DNA of 35,790 bases from NCBI GenBank assembly GCA_046724395.1, contig JBKOWM010000009.1, forward strand, positions 1 to 35,790. The letters are read 5' to 3'. Numbering within the stretch: the first letter of the stretch is position 1; every line of letters starts with the position of its first letter. Source of the stretch: DATAEU01 sp046724395. Its GTDB lineage: Bacteria > Actinomycetota > UBA4738 > HRBIN12. Of this stretch, positions 23,506 to 30,512 are shown one piece after another. The notes beneath the pieces are model-generated. The model had not been told where the DNA came from. It did no database searches and worked only from the letters and a program-made list of their open reading frames with translations. Both the position numbers and the translations under genes were made by a program.

Positions 23506-24162
23506 GTGGTGGGGAAACTGGCGGCCTCGATCCTGTCCGCGGACCACGCGGGGCTGGCCGCCCAGGTAAAGCTCGTCCGCGCTTCTGCCGACGTCATCCA
23601 TGTGGACGTCATGGACGCCCACTTCGTGCCGCCGCTCACGATCGGCGCGGTGATCGTCGCTTCGCTGCGACCGCACACCGATGGGGTGGTCCATGGGCAC
23701 CTGCAGGTCATGGCGCCGGAGCGCCTGTTCGACGACCTGGCGGAGGCCGGGACGGACGTGGTGAGCTTTCACGTAGAGGCCGTTGACGACCGAGGCTCGG
23801 TCATCGGGAAGGCGCGAGGCGTGGGGATGGGAGTCGGCATCGCGATGAGGACGCAGACCCGCGTCGAAACGGTCTTTCCGAACCTCGACGAGGTCGACGA
23901 GATCCTGATCGTGCGCGGCGGCCAGCCAGGCCGCCCGGTCGACGACGCGACCGTGCAGGCGGTCGCGTCGGCGCGCGCCGAAATCGACCGCCGGGGCCTG
24001 TCGATCGACGTTCACGTCGAGGGCGGACTCACGCTCGCCGACGCCGAACGACTCGTGAACGCCGGGGCGGACGTGCTCGTCGCCGGATCGGCCCTGTTCG
24101 GTGCCGACGACGTCGAGGCCGCGGCGCGGGAGTTTAAGGCGATCGCGTCCGGAGGAAGCTGA
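23506..24162 (+). CDS. rpe: Ribulose-phosphate 3-epimerase family protein, divergent
   Basis: TIM-barrel protein of the ribulose-phosphate 3-epimerase family, which interconverts ribulose 5-phosphate and xylulose 5-phosphate. The 218 residues show ASILSADHAGL, the metal-binding HVDVMDAHFVPPLTIG (His32, Asp34) and His65. Two expected features are changed: the second catalytic Asp of VDGG is Glu172 (HVEGGL), and the phosphate loop MTVNPGFGGQ reads LIVRGGQPGRP. GTG at 23506 or 23509 may start it. The stop shares one base with the next gene (TGATG). Its reaction should be regarded as likely but not certain. Confidence 0.75.
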   Translation: MVGKLAASILSADHAGLAAQVKLVRASADVIHVDVMDAHFVPPLTIGAVIVASLRPHTDGVVHGHLQVMAPERLFDDLAEAGTDVVSFHVEAVDDRGSVIGKARGVGMGVGIAMRTQTRVETVFPNLDEVDEILIVRGGQPGRPVDDATVQAVASARAEIDRRGLSIDVHVEGGLTLADAERLVNAGADVLVAGSALFGADDVEAAAREFKAIASGGS

Positions 24163-25091
24163 TGCCCGAGTCGATTCTGGTCGTCGACGACGATCCCGAC
24201 ATCGCGCGCTTCGTCGAGGTCAACCTGCGCTCGGCCGGCTACGAGGTGACGGTCGCCTCCGATGGCGAGGAGGCGCTCGAGCGGGCGACGGAGATCCGTC
24301 CGGACCTCGTTCTGCTCGACGTGATGATGCCGAGGATCGACGGCTTTGAGGTGGCCCAGCGGCTTCGCCGAAACCCACAGACGGCGAACAGCTCCATCAT
24401 CATGCTCACGGCGAAGGCGCTTTCGACCGACAAGGTGCTGGGTCTAACCGCCGGCGCCGACGACTACATCATCAAGCCGTTCGATCCCATCGAGCTGCTC
24501 GCGCGCGTGAAGGGGACGCTGCGAAGAGCCAAGGAGATGCGCAACCTCTCGCCGCTCACGGGACTGCCCGGGAACATCCGTATTCAGGAGGAGATCGAAC
24601 GGATGGTCAAGGAAGGCCGTCCGTTCGCCGTGCTCTACACCGACCTGGACAATTTCAAGGCGTACAACGACCAGAAGGGGTTCGTTCGCGGCGATCAGCT
24701 CATCAAGACGACGGCGATGATCGTGCAGGACGCCGTCGTCGAGTTCGGAGGCACGGACAGCTTCGTCGGCCATGTTGGCGGCGACGACTTCGTCGCGATC
24801 GCACCGCCCGACGTGGCGGAGCAGGTCGCCAAGCGCATCGTCGAGCGCTTCCAGGATCGCATTCCCGCGTTCTACGAACAGGAAGATCTTGATCGCGGCT
24901 TCGTCGAGGTCGAGGACCGCAAGGGCGTGATGCAGAAGGTTCCGCTCGTCGGCGTCTCGGTCGGCGTTGCGAGCACGGCCAAGCGAGTCTTCGCGCACTA
25001 TGGCGAGGCTGTCGCTGTCGCCACCGAGATGAAGCAGTTCGCCAAGCGCGACGCCGGCTCGTCGTACGCCATCGATCGCCGCGGCATCTGA
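24162..25091 (+). CDS. Response regulator with GGDEF-like output domain
   Basis: A 309-residue two-domain regulator. The receiver domain (1-120) is complete, with the acidic pocket VVDDDPDI, phospho-acceptor Asp53 in LLDVMMP, Thr83 in MLTAKA and Lys105 in IIKPFD. The C-terminal part (about 128-305) resembles a diguanylate cyclase: LTGLPGNIRI, YTDLDNFKAYNDQKGFVRGD, and GGDDF at 206-210 where GGDEF or GGEEF is usual. It lacks an RxxD inhibitory site and has a long insertion before VGVSVGVAS. Cyclase activity is therefore unsure. No partner kinase is adjacent. It overlaps rpe by one base and precedes the riboflavin operon, so its target is unknown. Confidence 0.88.
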   Translation: MPESILVVDDDPDIARFVEVNLRSAGYEVTVASDGEEALERATEIRPDLVLLDVMMPRIDGFEVAQRLRRNPQTANSSIIMLTAKALSTDKVLGLTAGADDYIIKPFDPIELLARVKGTLRRAKEMRNLSPLTGLPGNIRIQEEIERMVKEGRPFAVLYTDLDNFKAYNDQKGFVRGDQLIKTTAMIVQDAVVEFGGTDSFVGHVGGDDFVAIAPPDVAEQVAKRIVERFQDRIPAFYEQEDLDRGFVEVEDRKGVMQKVPLVGVSVGVASTAKRVFAHYGEAVAVATEMKQFAKRDAGSSYAIDRRGI

Positions 25092-25138
25092 CGTCGGCTC
25101 AGCTTGACCGGCCCCTGGAGCGATTCCGCGCGCGCGCC

Positions 25139-25144
25139 TATACT
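25139..25144 (+). promoter_or_regulatory. -10 box of the riboflavin operon
   Basis: TATACT lies 13 bases before the FMN aptamer, the right place to start the leader RNA. A -35 box is not clear: TGGAGC is 17 bases upstream, and a better hexamer, TTGACC at 25104-25109, is 29 bases away and too far. Confidence 0.5.
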
Positions 25145-25156
25145 GCCTCCGACAAG

Positions 25157-25283
25157 CCTGTCTTCGGGGCGGGGTGCAACTCCCCACCGGCGGTTACAGT
25201 CCGCGACCCCCCGCGAGCCACGTGGGGGTGGATCCGGTGAAAGTCCGGAACCGACCGTGAGAGTCGGGATGGGAGAGGACGGG
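25157..25283 (+). ncRNA. FMN riboswitch (RFN element)
   Basis: The conserved FMN aptamer is easy to read: TCTTCGGGGCGGGGTG and CTCCCCACCGGCGGTTACAG, then TCCGCGACCC, a variable arm, and GGATCCGGTGAAAGTCCGGA, ACCGACCGTGAGAGTCGG and GATGGGAGAGGAC. The closing stem P1 pairs 25157-25164 with 25276-25283 over eight positions including G-U pairs. It lies directly upstream of ribD, so FMN binding should reduce expression of the riboflavin operon. Confidence 0.95.
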
Positions 25284-25290
25284 TGGTGTC

Positions 25291-25310
25291 GGCTCGGCGC
25301 ACGCCGAGCC
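25291..25310 (+). promoter_or_regulatory. Hairpin downstream of the FMN aptamer
   Basis: GGCTCGGC-GCAC-GCCGAGCC is a perfect eight-pair stem. No T-run follows, so it is not a standard intrinsic terminator. It may be part of an expression platform that hides the ribosome-binding site GGTGAGGA at 25339-25346, since the pyrimidine tract 25315-25326 lies between them. Confidence 0.4.
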
Positions 25311-25352
25311 GTCGCCTGCCCCTCCCACATGCCGTCCCGGTGAGGAACCGCC

Positions 25353-26450
25353 GTGGACGATCGCGCATACATGGAGCGGGCGCTGCAACTGGCCGAGCAA
25401 GGCCGTGGTCTCGTCTCGCCGAACCCACTCGTCGGCGCCGTTGTGGTGCGCGACGACCGGATTGTCGGGGAGGGCTACCACCGCGGCCCGGGGACGCCCC
25501 ACGCCGAGATCGACGCCCTGGCGGCGGCCGGCGGCCTGGCCCGAGGGGCCGTGCTGTATTCGACGCTCGAGCCCTGTGATCACTTCGGTCGCACGGGCCG
25601 GTGCACGACCGCGATCATCGACGCCGGGGTCGTGCGGGTCGTATCGGCGATGGTAGACCCGAATCCGATCGTGGACGGGCGGGGGCACTCGCGGCTCGCC
25701 GTCGCCGACCTCGACGTCTCGACCGGGGTGCTGGCGGACGAGGCGGCGCGGCTGAACGAGGCGTATGCCAAGCACGTTCGCACCGGCCTTCCGTTCGTCA
25801 CGTGGAAGGCCGCCGCGTCGCTCGACGGCAAGGTCGCCGCGCGCGACGGCTCGTCACGGTGGATCACCGGCGAGGCCGCCCGACGAGACGTCCACCGACT
25901 CCGAGGAGGCGCGGACGCGATCGTCGTCGGCGCCGGCACGGCGCTCGCAGACGACCCGTCGCTCACCGTCCGAGATCCCGCTTACCGCGGCAGGCCGCCG
26001 CTCCGTGTCCTGATGGACGCCCGCGGCCGCGTGCCCGCGGCCGGGGACCTGTTCGACGACGAGGCGCCGACGCTTGTCGCGACGACCGATGCGGCACCCT
26101 TGCATCGGCGGGACGAGTGGCGGGCGGCCGGCGCCGACGTCGTGACCTTCGAGGCAGTGCGCGAGCTCGTGCCGCTCGATGCCTTGATGGAGCATCTGGG
26201 AAAGCGAGACATCCAGTCGGTGCTGCTCGAAGGCGGTCCGACGCTCGCGTGGTCGGCGATCGAGGACGCCGTGGTCGACCGGGTCGTCGTGTACCTCGCG
26301 CCAAAGCTGATCGGCGGCGGGGAAGCGCCGAGCGTCCTGGAGGGGCGCGGATTCGCGCCGATCGGGAGCGCGCTCCCGCTCGCGATCCGGTCGTTCGACA
26401 TCGTCGGCGGCGATTTGAGGGTGGAGGCGGATGTTCACCGGCATCGTTGA
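25353..26450 (+). CDS. ribD: Bifunctional riboflavin deaminase/reductase RibD
   Basis: Second and third steps of riboflavin synthesis. The 365 residues hold an N-terminal cytidine-deaminase-like domain with zinc ligands His50 (HAE), Cys75 (EPCDHFGRTGRC) and Cys84, and a C-terminal NADPH reductase domain from about 145 (TWKAAASLDGKVAARDG, VVGAGTALADDP, LLEGGPTLAWS). The GTG at 25353 is preceded by GGTGAGG at 25339-25345, eight bases away. It is the first gene behind the FMN riboswitch and overlaps ribE by 20 bases. Confidence 0.95.
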   Translation: MDDRAYMERALQLAEQGRGLVSPNPLVGAVVVRDDRIVGEGYHRGPGTPHAEIDALAAAGGLARGAVLYSTLEPCDHFGRTGRCTTAIIDAGVVRVVSAMVDPNPIVDGRGHSRLAVADLDVSTGVLADEAARLNEAYAKHVRTGLPFVTWKAAASLDGKVAARDGSSRWITGEAARRDVHRLRGGADAIVVGAGTALADDPSLTVRDPAYRGRPPLRVLMDARGRVPAAGDLFDDEAPTLVATTDAAPLHRRDEWRAAGADVVTFEAVRELVPLDALMEHLGKRDIQSVLLEGGPTLAWSAIEDAVVDRVVVYLAPKLIGGGEAPSVLEGRGFAPIGSALPLAIRSFDIVGGDLRVEADVHRHR

Positions 26451-27018
26451 GGAACTCGGTCGCGTCGACGCGCTCGACCGGTCGCATCTTCGAGTGGCGT
26501 GCGCCCTCGTTCTCGAGGAGAGTGACGTCGGTGCTTCGGTCGCCGTGAACGGCGTCTGTCTCACGGTCGTCGATCGCGGCGACGGGACGCTGTCGTTCGA
26601 CCTCTCCGACGAGACGCTGCGGCGGACGGCGCTCGGGCGCCTGCTTCCCGGCGACCCGGTAAACCTCGAGCGACCGGTCACGCCGTCGACGCGACTGGGG
26701 GGCCACCTCGTACAGGGTCACGTCGATGGGGTCGGAAGGGTGACATCCGTCGAGCCCGCAACTGAGGGTGGAACGTGGTTGCGAGCGGTTGCCCCGGCCG
26801 AGCTGCAGCGGTATCTCGTCGAGAAGGGATCGGTCACGATCGACGGCGTCAGTCTGACGATCGCGGGGTTCGAGGGCGACGCATTCGTCGTCGCACTCAT
26901 CCCGCACACCCTGGCGGCCACGACGCTTGGATCGGCGCGCGCCGGCGATCCCGTCAACGTAGAGGTCGATGTGATCGCGAAGTACGTTGAGCGACTGCTG
27001 GAGGGGGCGCCGAGGTGA
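26431..27018 (+). CDS. ribE: Riboflavin synthase alpha chain
   Basis: Dismutates two 6,7-dimethyl-8-ribityllumazine molecules to riboflavin. The 195 residues are two tandem lumazine-binding barrels. The first starts MFTGIVEELGRV and includes VNGVCLTVV; the second includes GGHLVQGHVDGVGRV and IDGVSLTIAG. The ATG lies inside the end of ribD. The stop forms GTGA with the start of ribBA. Confidence 0.95.
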   Translation: MFTGIVEELGRVDALDRSHLRVACALVLEESDVGASVAVNGVCLTVVDRGDGTLSFDLSDETLRRTALGRLLPGDPVNLERPVTPSTRLGGHLVQGHVDGVGRVTSVEPATEGGTWLRAVAPAELQRYLVEKGSVTIDGVSLTIAGFEGDAFVVALIPHTLAATTLGSARAGDPVNVEVDVIAKYVERLLEGAPR

Positions 27019-28358
27019 CCGCTTACGAAGACCGGGGGTCTGGGGGCTCAAGGAGCGAGCGCGAACGCGCGAGCGTTAGCGTCGAGGTCGACCCGTTGGA
27101 CCGGTCGGTGTTCGCGTCGATCGGTGACGCCATCGAAGACATCGCCGCCGGACGCATGGTCATCGTCGTCGATGACGCGGATCGCGAGAACGAGGGCGAC
27201 TTCGTGATGGCCGCCGAGAAGACGACGCCGCAGGCGATCAACTTCATGGTGACGCACGGGCGCGGCATCGTGTGCCTGCCTACGACCGGCGAGCGGCTGA
27301 CCGAGCTGGGCGTGCCGCTAATGGTCTCGCAGAACAACGAGAGCCACGGCACCGCGTTCGCCGTCTCGATCGACATTCGAGGACGAACCACGACGGGCAC
27401 GAGCGCGTTCGACCGCGCGGCCACTGCGCGGGCGGTTGCCGATCCATCGCTCCGCCCCGCGGACGTTCGAATGCCCGGACATGTTTTTCCCCTGCGGGCC
27501 CAGGATGGAGGCGTGCTACGGCGGGCCGGCCACACGGAGGCGACCGTCGACCTCGCCCGCCTCGCCGGTCTGTACCCGGCCGGAGTCCTGTGTGAAGTGC
27601 TGCACCCTGACGGCTCGATGGCCCGGCTGCCCGAGCTCGTTCGAGTGGCACGTGAGCACGGTCTCAAGGTCATCTCGATCGCGGACCTGATCGAGTACCG
27701 GCGCCGAACGGAGACCACCGTGCACCGCGTTGCGGACGCTGCGATCCCGACCGAGTACGGGGAGTTCCGCGCGGCCGCATACGAGAGCGACGTCGATCAC
27801 GTGACCCACGTGGCGCTCGTGCTCGGAGACGTCGGCGACGGTGCGGACGTGCTCGTGCGAGTTCACTCCGAATGCCTCACCGGGGATGTTTTCGGCTCGC
27901 TTCGGTGCGACTGTGGCGACCAGCTGGAGGCGGCGCTGGCGATGATCTCCGCCGAGGGGCGCGGCGTCGTCCTGTACCTGCGCGGCCATGAGGGGCGTGC
28001 GATCGGGCTGGCGCATAAGCTCCGGGCCTACGAGCTTCAGGAGGCACGGGGTTTCGACACCGTCGAGGCGAACGAGCAACTCGGCTTCGCTCCCGACCCA
28101 CGGGACTACGGAATCGCCGCCCGGATCCTTGCCGACCTCGGTGTGCGGTCTATGCGGCTGCTCACGAACAACCCCGCCAAACGAGCCGGCCTCGAGGGGT
28201 ACGGGCTCGGGTTCATCGAACGTGTACCGCTCCAGGTTCGTCCCCGCGATGAGAACATCGGATACTTGCGGACCAAGCGCGAGAAGCTTGGGCATCTGCT
28301 CGAGCACCTCGACGACGGCGAGGCCGCGGCGGTTGGTTCGGTCGCCGAACGACCGTGA
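27015..28358 (+). CDS. ribBA: Bifunctional DHBP synthase / GTP cyclohydrolase II RibBA
   Basis: Makes both riboflavin precursors. The 447 residues have a DHBP synthase half (about 32-232: DDADRENEGDFVMAAE, THGRGIVCLP, GHVFPLRAQDGGVLRRAGHT) and a GTP cyclohydrolase II half (about 237-435: VHSECLTGDVFGSLRCDCGD with zinc Cys residues, YLRGHEGRAIGL, LLTNNPAKRAGLEGYGL). From the GTG at 27015, which overlaps ribE as GTGA, residues about 8-23 (GSGGSRSERERASVS) come from a palindromic element. TTG and GTG codons just after the element (around 27095-27109) could be alternative starts that skip it, but neither has a clear ribosome-binding site. The overlap favours translation of the element. Confidence 0.93.
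   Translation: MTAYEDRGSGGSRSERERASVSVEVDPLDRSVFASIGDAIEDIAAGRMVIVVDDADRENEGDFVMAAEKTTPQAINFMVTHGRGIVCLPTTGERLTELGVPLMVSQNNESHGTAFAVSIDIRGRTTTGTSAFDRAATARAVADPSLRPADVRMPGHVFPLRAQDGGVLRRAGHTEATVDLARLAGLYPAGVLCEVLHPDGSMARLPELVRVAREHGLKVISIADLIEYRRRTETTVHRVADAAIPTEYGEFRAAAYESDVDHVTHVALVLGDVGDGADVLVRVHSECLTGDVFGSLRCDCGDQLEAALAMISAEGRGVVLYLRGHEGRAIGLAHKLRAYELQEARGFDTVEANEQLGFAPDPRDYGIAARILADLGVRSMRLLTNNPAKRAGLEGYGLGFIERVPLQVRPRDENIGYLRTKREKLGHLLEHLDDGEAAAVGSVAERP
27032..27080. repeat. Palindromic element at the 5' end of ribBA
   Basis: Copy of the second subtype, identical to the priA copy from CCGGGGGTCT through GCGTTAGC, but cut short: the final CCCCC of the right arm is replaced by gene sequence (GTCGAGG). 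The left arm therefore has only a partial partner. It is read in the same frame as in carA and priA. Confidence 0.9.
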
Positions 28359-28831
28359 GCGAGATCCGGGGAGCGCCCGAGGCGCGCGGTCGGCGCTTCG
28401 CGATCGTGGCGTCGCGATTCAACGAGCTCGTCGTCGCCAAGCTCGTCGACGGCGCGGCGGCGTGTCTGCGCCGCTACGGCATCACCGAGGACGACCTGGA
28501 CGTCGTGTGGGTGCCGGGCGCATTCGAGCTTCCGCTCGTGGCGCGGGCGCTCGCCGGCACGCATGGCTACGACGCCATCGTCTGTCTCGGCGCGGTCATC
28601 AGAGGCGAGACGCTCCATTTCGATCTGGTCGCCAACCAGGCGGCGGAGGGCATCCGTCGGGCGGGCGAGGAGACCGGCGTTCCCGTCGTCTTCGGTGTGC
28701 TCGCGACGAACACGTTCGATCAGGCGATGGACCGCGCGGGCGGAGCGCACGGGAACAAGGGCTGGGATGCCGCGGTCGCGGCGATGGACATGGCATCGGT
28801 GCTCGAGCAGCTGCCGAAAGGGGAGCCTTGA
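28355..28831 (+). CDS. ribH: 6,7-dimethyl-8-ribityllumazine synthase
   Basis: Forms the lumazine precursor of riboflavin. The 158 residues show the substrate-binding FAIVASRFNE, WVPGAFELPLVA, the phosphate-binding GAVIRGETLHFD with the catalytic His, GVPVVFGVLATNTFDQA, and GAHGNKGWDAA. Small differences from consensus (VANQ for VANE, LATN for LTTD) are not expected to stop catalysis. The start overlaps ribBA as GTGA and the stop overlaps the following cupin gene as TTGA. Confidence 0.95.
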   Translation: MSEIRGAPEARGRRFAIVASRFNELVVAKLVDGAAACLRRYGITEDDLDVVWVPGAFELPLVARALAGTHGYDAIVCLGAVIRGETLHFDLVANQAAEGIRRAGEETGVPVVFGVLATNTFDQAMDRAGGAHGNKGWDAAVAAMDMASVLEQLPKGEP

Positions 28832-29178
28832 TCGTCGACAAGCCGTGGGGCAAGGTCGTCACATACGCGCTCAACCAGCCCTCTTCGGTGCGAGTCATCA
28901 CGGTCGAACCGGGACAGGAGACGAGCGTCCACTATCACCAGATGCGGGATGAGATGTGGGTCGTGCTGGATGCGGGACTGACCGTGCAGATCGGCAACCG
29001 GACGGTCGAGGCGGCGCCGGGAGACGAGTTCATGGTCGCTGCGGAGACGACACACCGAATCGCGAACGCTACGTCCGCCCGCGGGCGAGTTCTGGAGATC
29101 GCATACGGGTACACCACGGAAGACGACACGCTCCGGCTCGAGGACGACTACGGTCGTCCGCTCGAGCCGGACTGGTAG
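28828..29178 (+). CDS. Small cupin, phosphomannose isomerase type II-like
   Basis: A 116-residue single-domain cupin. VDKPWGKVVTY, VEPGQETSVHYHQMRDEMWV, and PGDEFMVAAETTHRIAN carry the metal-binding His, Glu and second His of the fold. The end, YGYTTEDDTLRLEDDYGRP, is the pattern of the C-terminal domain of type II mannose-6-phosphate isomerases and of free-standing proteins like it. The TTG start forms TTGA with the ribH stop, and GGGGAG lies about four bases before it. It is the last gene of the riboflavin operon by position. Its substrate is unknown; a sugar phosphate is a guess from the family. Confidence 0.8.
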   Translation: MIVDKPWGKVVTYALNQPSSVRVITVEPGQETSVHYHQMRDEMWVVLDAGLTVQIGNRTVEAAPGDEFMVAAETTHRIANATSARGRVLEIAYGYTTEDDTLRLEDDYGRPLEPDW

Positions 29179-29200
29179 GGGCGTTGGGTTGGTGCTGCCG

Positions 29201-29229
29201 TCGACACGCCCGCTGCCTGCGCCTATACT
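29201..29229 (+). promoter_or_regulatory. Promoter of infC-rpmI-rplT
   Basis: TCGACA (29201-29206) and TATACT (29224-29229) are separated by 17 bases. Transcription would start near 29236, about 70 bases before the infC coding region. Confidence 0.6.
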
Positions 29230-29257
29230 TTGCCAAGCGTGTGTACCGTGTTCGTTC

Positions 29258-29283
29258 GCGCACCGGCCTTACGCCCGGTGCGC
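29258..29283 (+). promoter_or_regulatory. Leader hairpin upstream of infC
   Basis: GCGCACCGG and CCGGTGCGC pair perfectly over nine bases around an eight-base loop. The hairpin ends 11 bases before the ribosome-binding sequence GGAGGTGAT at 29295. Leaders of infC-rpmI-rplT operons bind L20 or attenuate transcription in other bacteria; whether this one does is not known. No long T-run follows. Confidence 0.5.
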
Positions 29284-29308
29284 TTCGTTTCGTCGGAGGT
29301 GATGCGGG

Positions 29309-29878
29309 GTCTCGGCTGATCCGCGGATAAACGACAGGATCCGGTCTCCTCAGGTTCGCCTGGTGGGTCCGGACGGGGCGCAGATCGGGATCGTTTCGAC
29401 CCAGGACGCGCTGCGGCAGGCCCGAGAAATGGACCTCGACCTGGTGGAGGTGGCGCCGCAGGCAAGCCCGCCGGTCGCGCGCATCATGGATTACGGGAAG
29501 TTCAAGTACGAGCGCGACATCCGTCAGAAGGAGGCGCGCAAGAAGCAGGCCCGGATCGACGTGAAGGAGATCAAGTTCCGGCCCAAGATCGACCCGCACG
29601 ATTATGCGACGAAGAAGGGGCATGTCGAGCGGTTCTTGCGGGCGGGGTCGCGAGTCAAAGTGACCATCATGTTCCGCGGTCGCGAGATGGCGCACACGGA
29701 TCTAGGACGCAGGATCCTCGATCGACTCGTGGACGATCTGAGGGAGATCGCCCAAGTGGATGCGGCGCCCAAACAGGACGGGCGCAACATGATCATGGTC
29801 ATCGCGCCAACGAAGAGGGCCGCATCGAAGGCCGAGGAGCACGCGGCGACGGCGGAGCCGGCACCGATCAGTGAATAA
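29309..29878 (+). CDS. infC: Translation initiation factor IF-3, non-canonical start
   Basis: IF-3 promotes correct start-site choice on the 30S subunit. Both domains are present: RINDRIRSPQVRLVGPDG, LDLVEVAPQASPPVARIMDY and GKFKYERD in the first, KFRPKIDPHDYATKKGHVER, VKVTIMFRGREMAH and KQDGRNMIMVIAP in the second. The conserved N-terminus lies upstream of the first in-frame GTG (29363). The open frame there has no ATG, GTG or TTG back to a TGA at 29300. A near-perfect ribosome-binding site GGAGGTGAT lies at 29295-29303. GTC at 29309 is at the position where relatives begin; ATA at 29327 is another near-cognate candidate. An ATG at 29302 is in a different frame, separated by one base in a GGGG run. 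From 29309 the product has 189 residues. Confidence 0.85.
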   Translation, partial: VSADPRINDRIRSPQVRLVGPDGAQIGIVSTQDALRQAREMDLDLVEVAPQASPPVARIMDYGKFKYERDIRQKEARKKQARIDVKEIKFRPKIDPHDYATKKGHVERFLRAGSRVKVTIMFRGREMAHTDLGRRILDRLVDDLREIAQVDAAPKQDGRNMIMVIAPTKRAASKAEEHAATAEPAPISE

Positions 29879-29899
29879 GACGACGGAGACGATCGAAAG

Positions 29900-30091
29900 A
29901 TGCCCAAGATGAAGACGCACCGAGCGACCGCCAAGCGGTTTCGCATGACGCGCAGCGGCAAGATCCTGCATCGCAAGGCAACCGGCAACCACTTCCTGAC
30001 GAAGAAGACCGGCGGGCGCCGGCGCCGAATCGAGGGAGTGGCCGAAGTGACGGCGGAGCGCAAGACGATCCGGCGGCTCTTGGGAGCGTAA
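29900..30091 (+). CDS. rpmI: Ribosomal protein L35
   Basis: Large-subunit protein of 63 residues with the family pattern MPKMKTHRATAKRFRMTRSG, then GNHFLTKKTGGRRRRIEG and a basic C-terminus. It lies 21 bases after infC and two bases before rplT, the standard operon. Confidence 0.97.
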   Translation: MPKMKTHRATAKRFRMTRSGKILHRKATGNHFLTKKTGGRRRRIEGVAEVTAERKTIRRLLGA

Positions 30092-30093
30092 CC

Positions 30094-30453
30094 ATGGCGA
30101 GGGTCAAGCGCTCGGTTCACGCGAAGAAAAAGCGCCGTCAGGTGCTATCAGAGGCGAAGGGGTATTACGGATCCCGCTCCCGCCGATATCGGGTCGCGAA
30201 GGAGCAGATCCAGCACTCCGGCGTCTACGCGTACCGCGACCGCCGTGACCGCAAGGGTCAATTCCGTCGACTTTGGATCGCGCGAATCGGAGCGGGCGCG
30301 CGCCAGAATGGGCTGTCGTATTCGCAGATGATCCACGGGCTCGGGGTCGCGGGCGTCGAGCTCGACCGCAAGGTCCTCGCGGACCTCGCCGTGCACGATC
30401 CGGCCGCCTTCGCCGGACTCGCCCAGACGGCGCGGGACGCGCTCGGCTCCTGA
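30094..30453 (+). CDS. rplT: Ribosomal protein L20
   Basis: Large-subunit assembly protein and, in several bacteria, repressor of its own operon. The 119 residues are full length: MARVKRSVHAKKKRRQVL, AKGYYGSRSRRYRVAKEQ, YRDRRDRKGQFRRLWIARI and NGLSYSQMIHGL. GGGAGCG precedes the ATG by about five bases. A GC-rich imperfect hairpin (CCGCCG/CGGCGG around 30480-30500) follows and may end the operon, but it has no T-run. Confidence 0.97.
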   Translation: MARVKRSVHAKKKRRQVLSEAKGYYGSRSRRYRVAKEQIQHSGVYAYRDRRDRKGQFRRLWIARIGAGARQNGLSYSQMIHGLGVAGVELDRKVLADLAVHDPAAFAGLAQTARDALGS

Positions 30454-30512
30454 GTCCCTCCGCGGCCGAGCGCCCGGCGCCGCCGTAGGCTACGCGGCGG
30501 GGGAGGGCACGC

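Noticed and set aside
25291..25310. Intrinsic terminator behind the FMN riboswitch
   Set aside because: The stem is strong but no T-run follows, so I list it only as part of a possible expression platform.
29363..29365. GTG 29363 as the start of infC
   Set aside because: It would remove the conserved RINDRIRSPQVRL segment of the IF-3 N-terminal domain, and it has no ribosome-binding site, while an excellent one lies upstream at 29295-29303.
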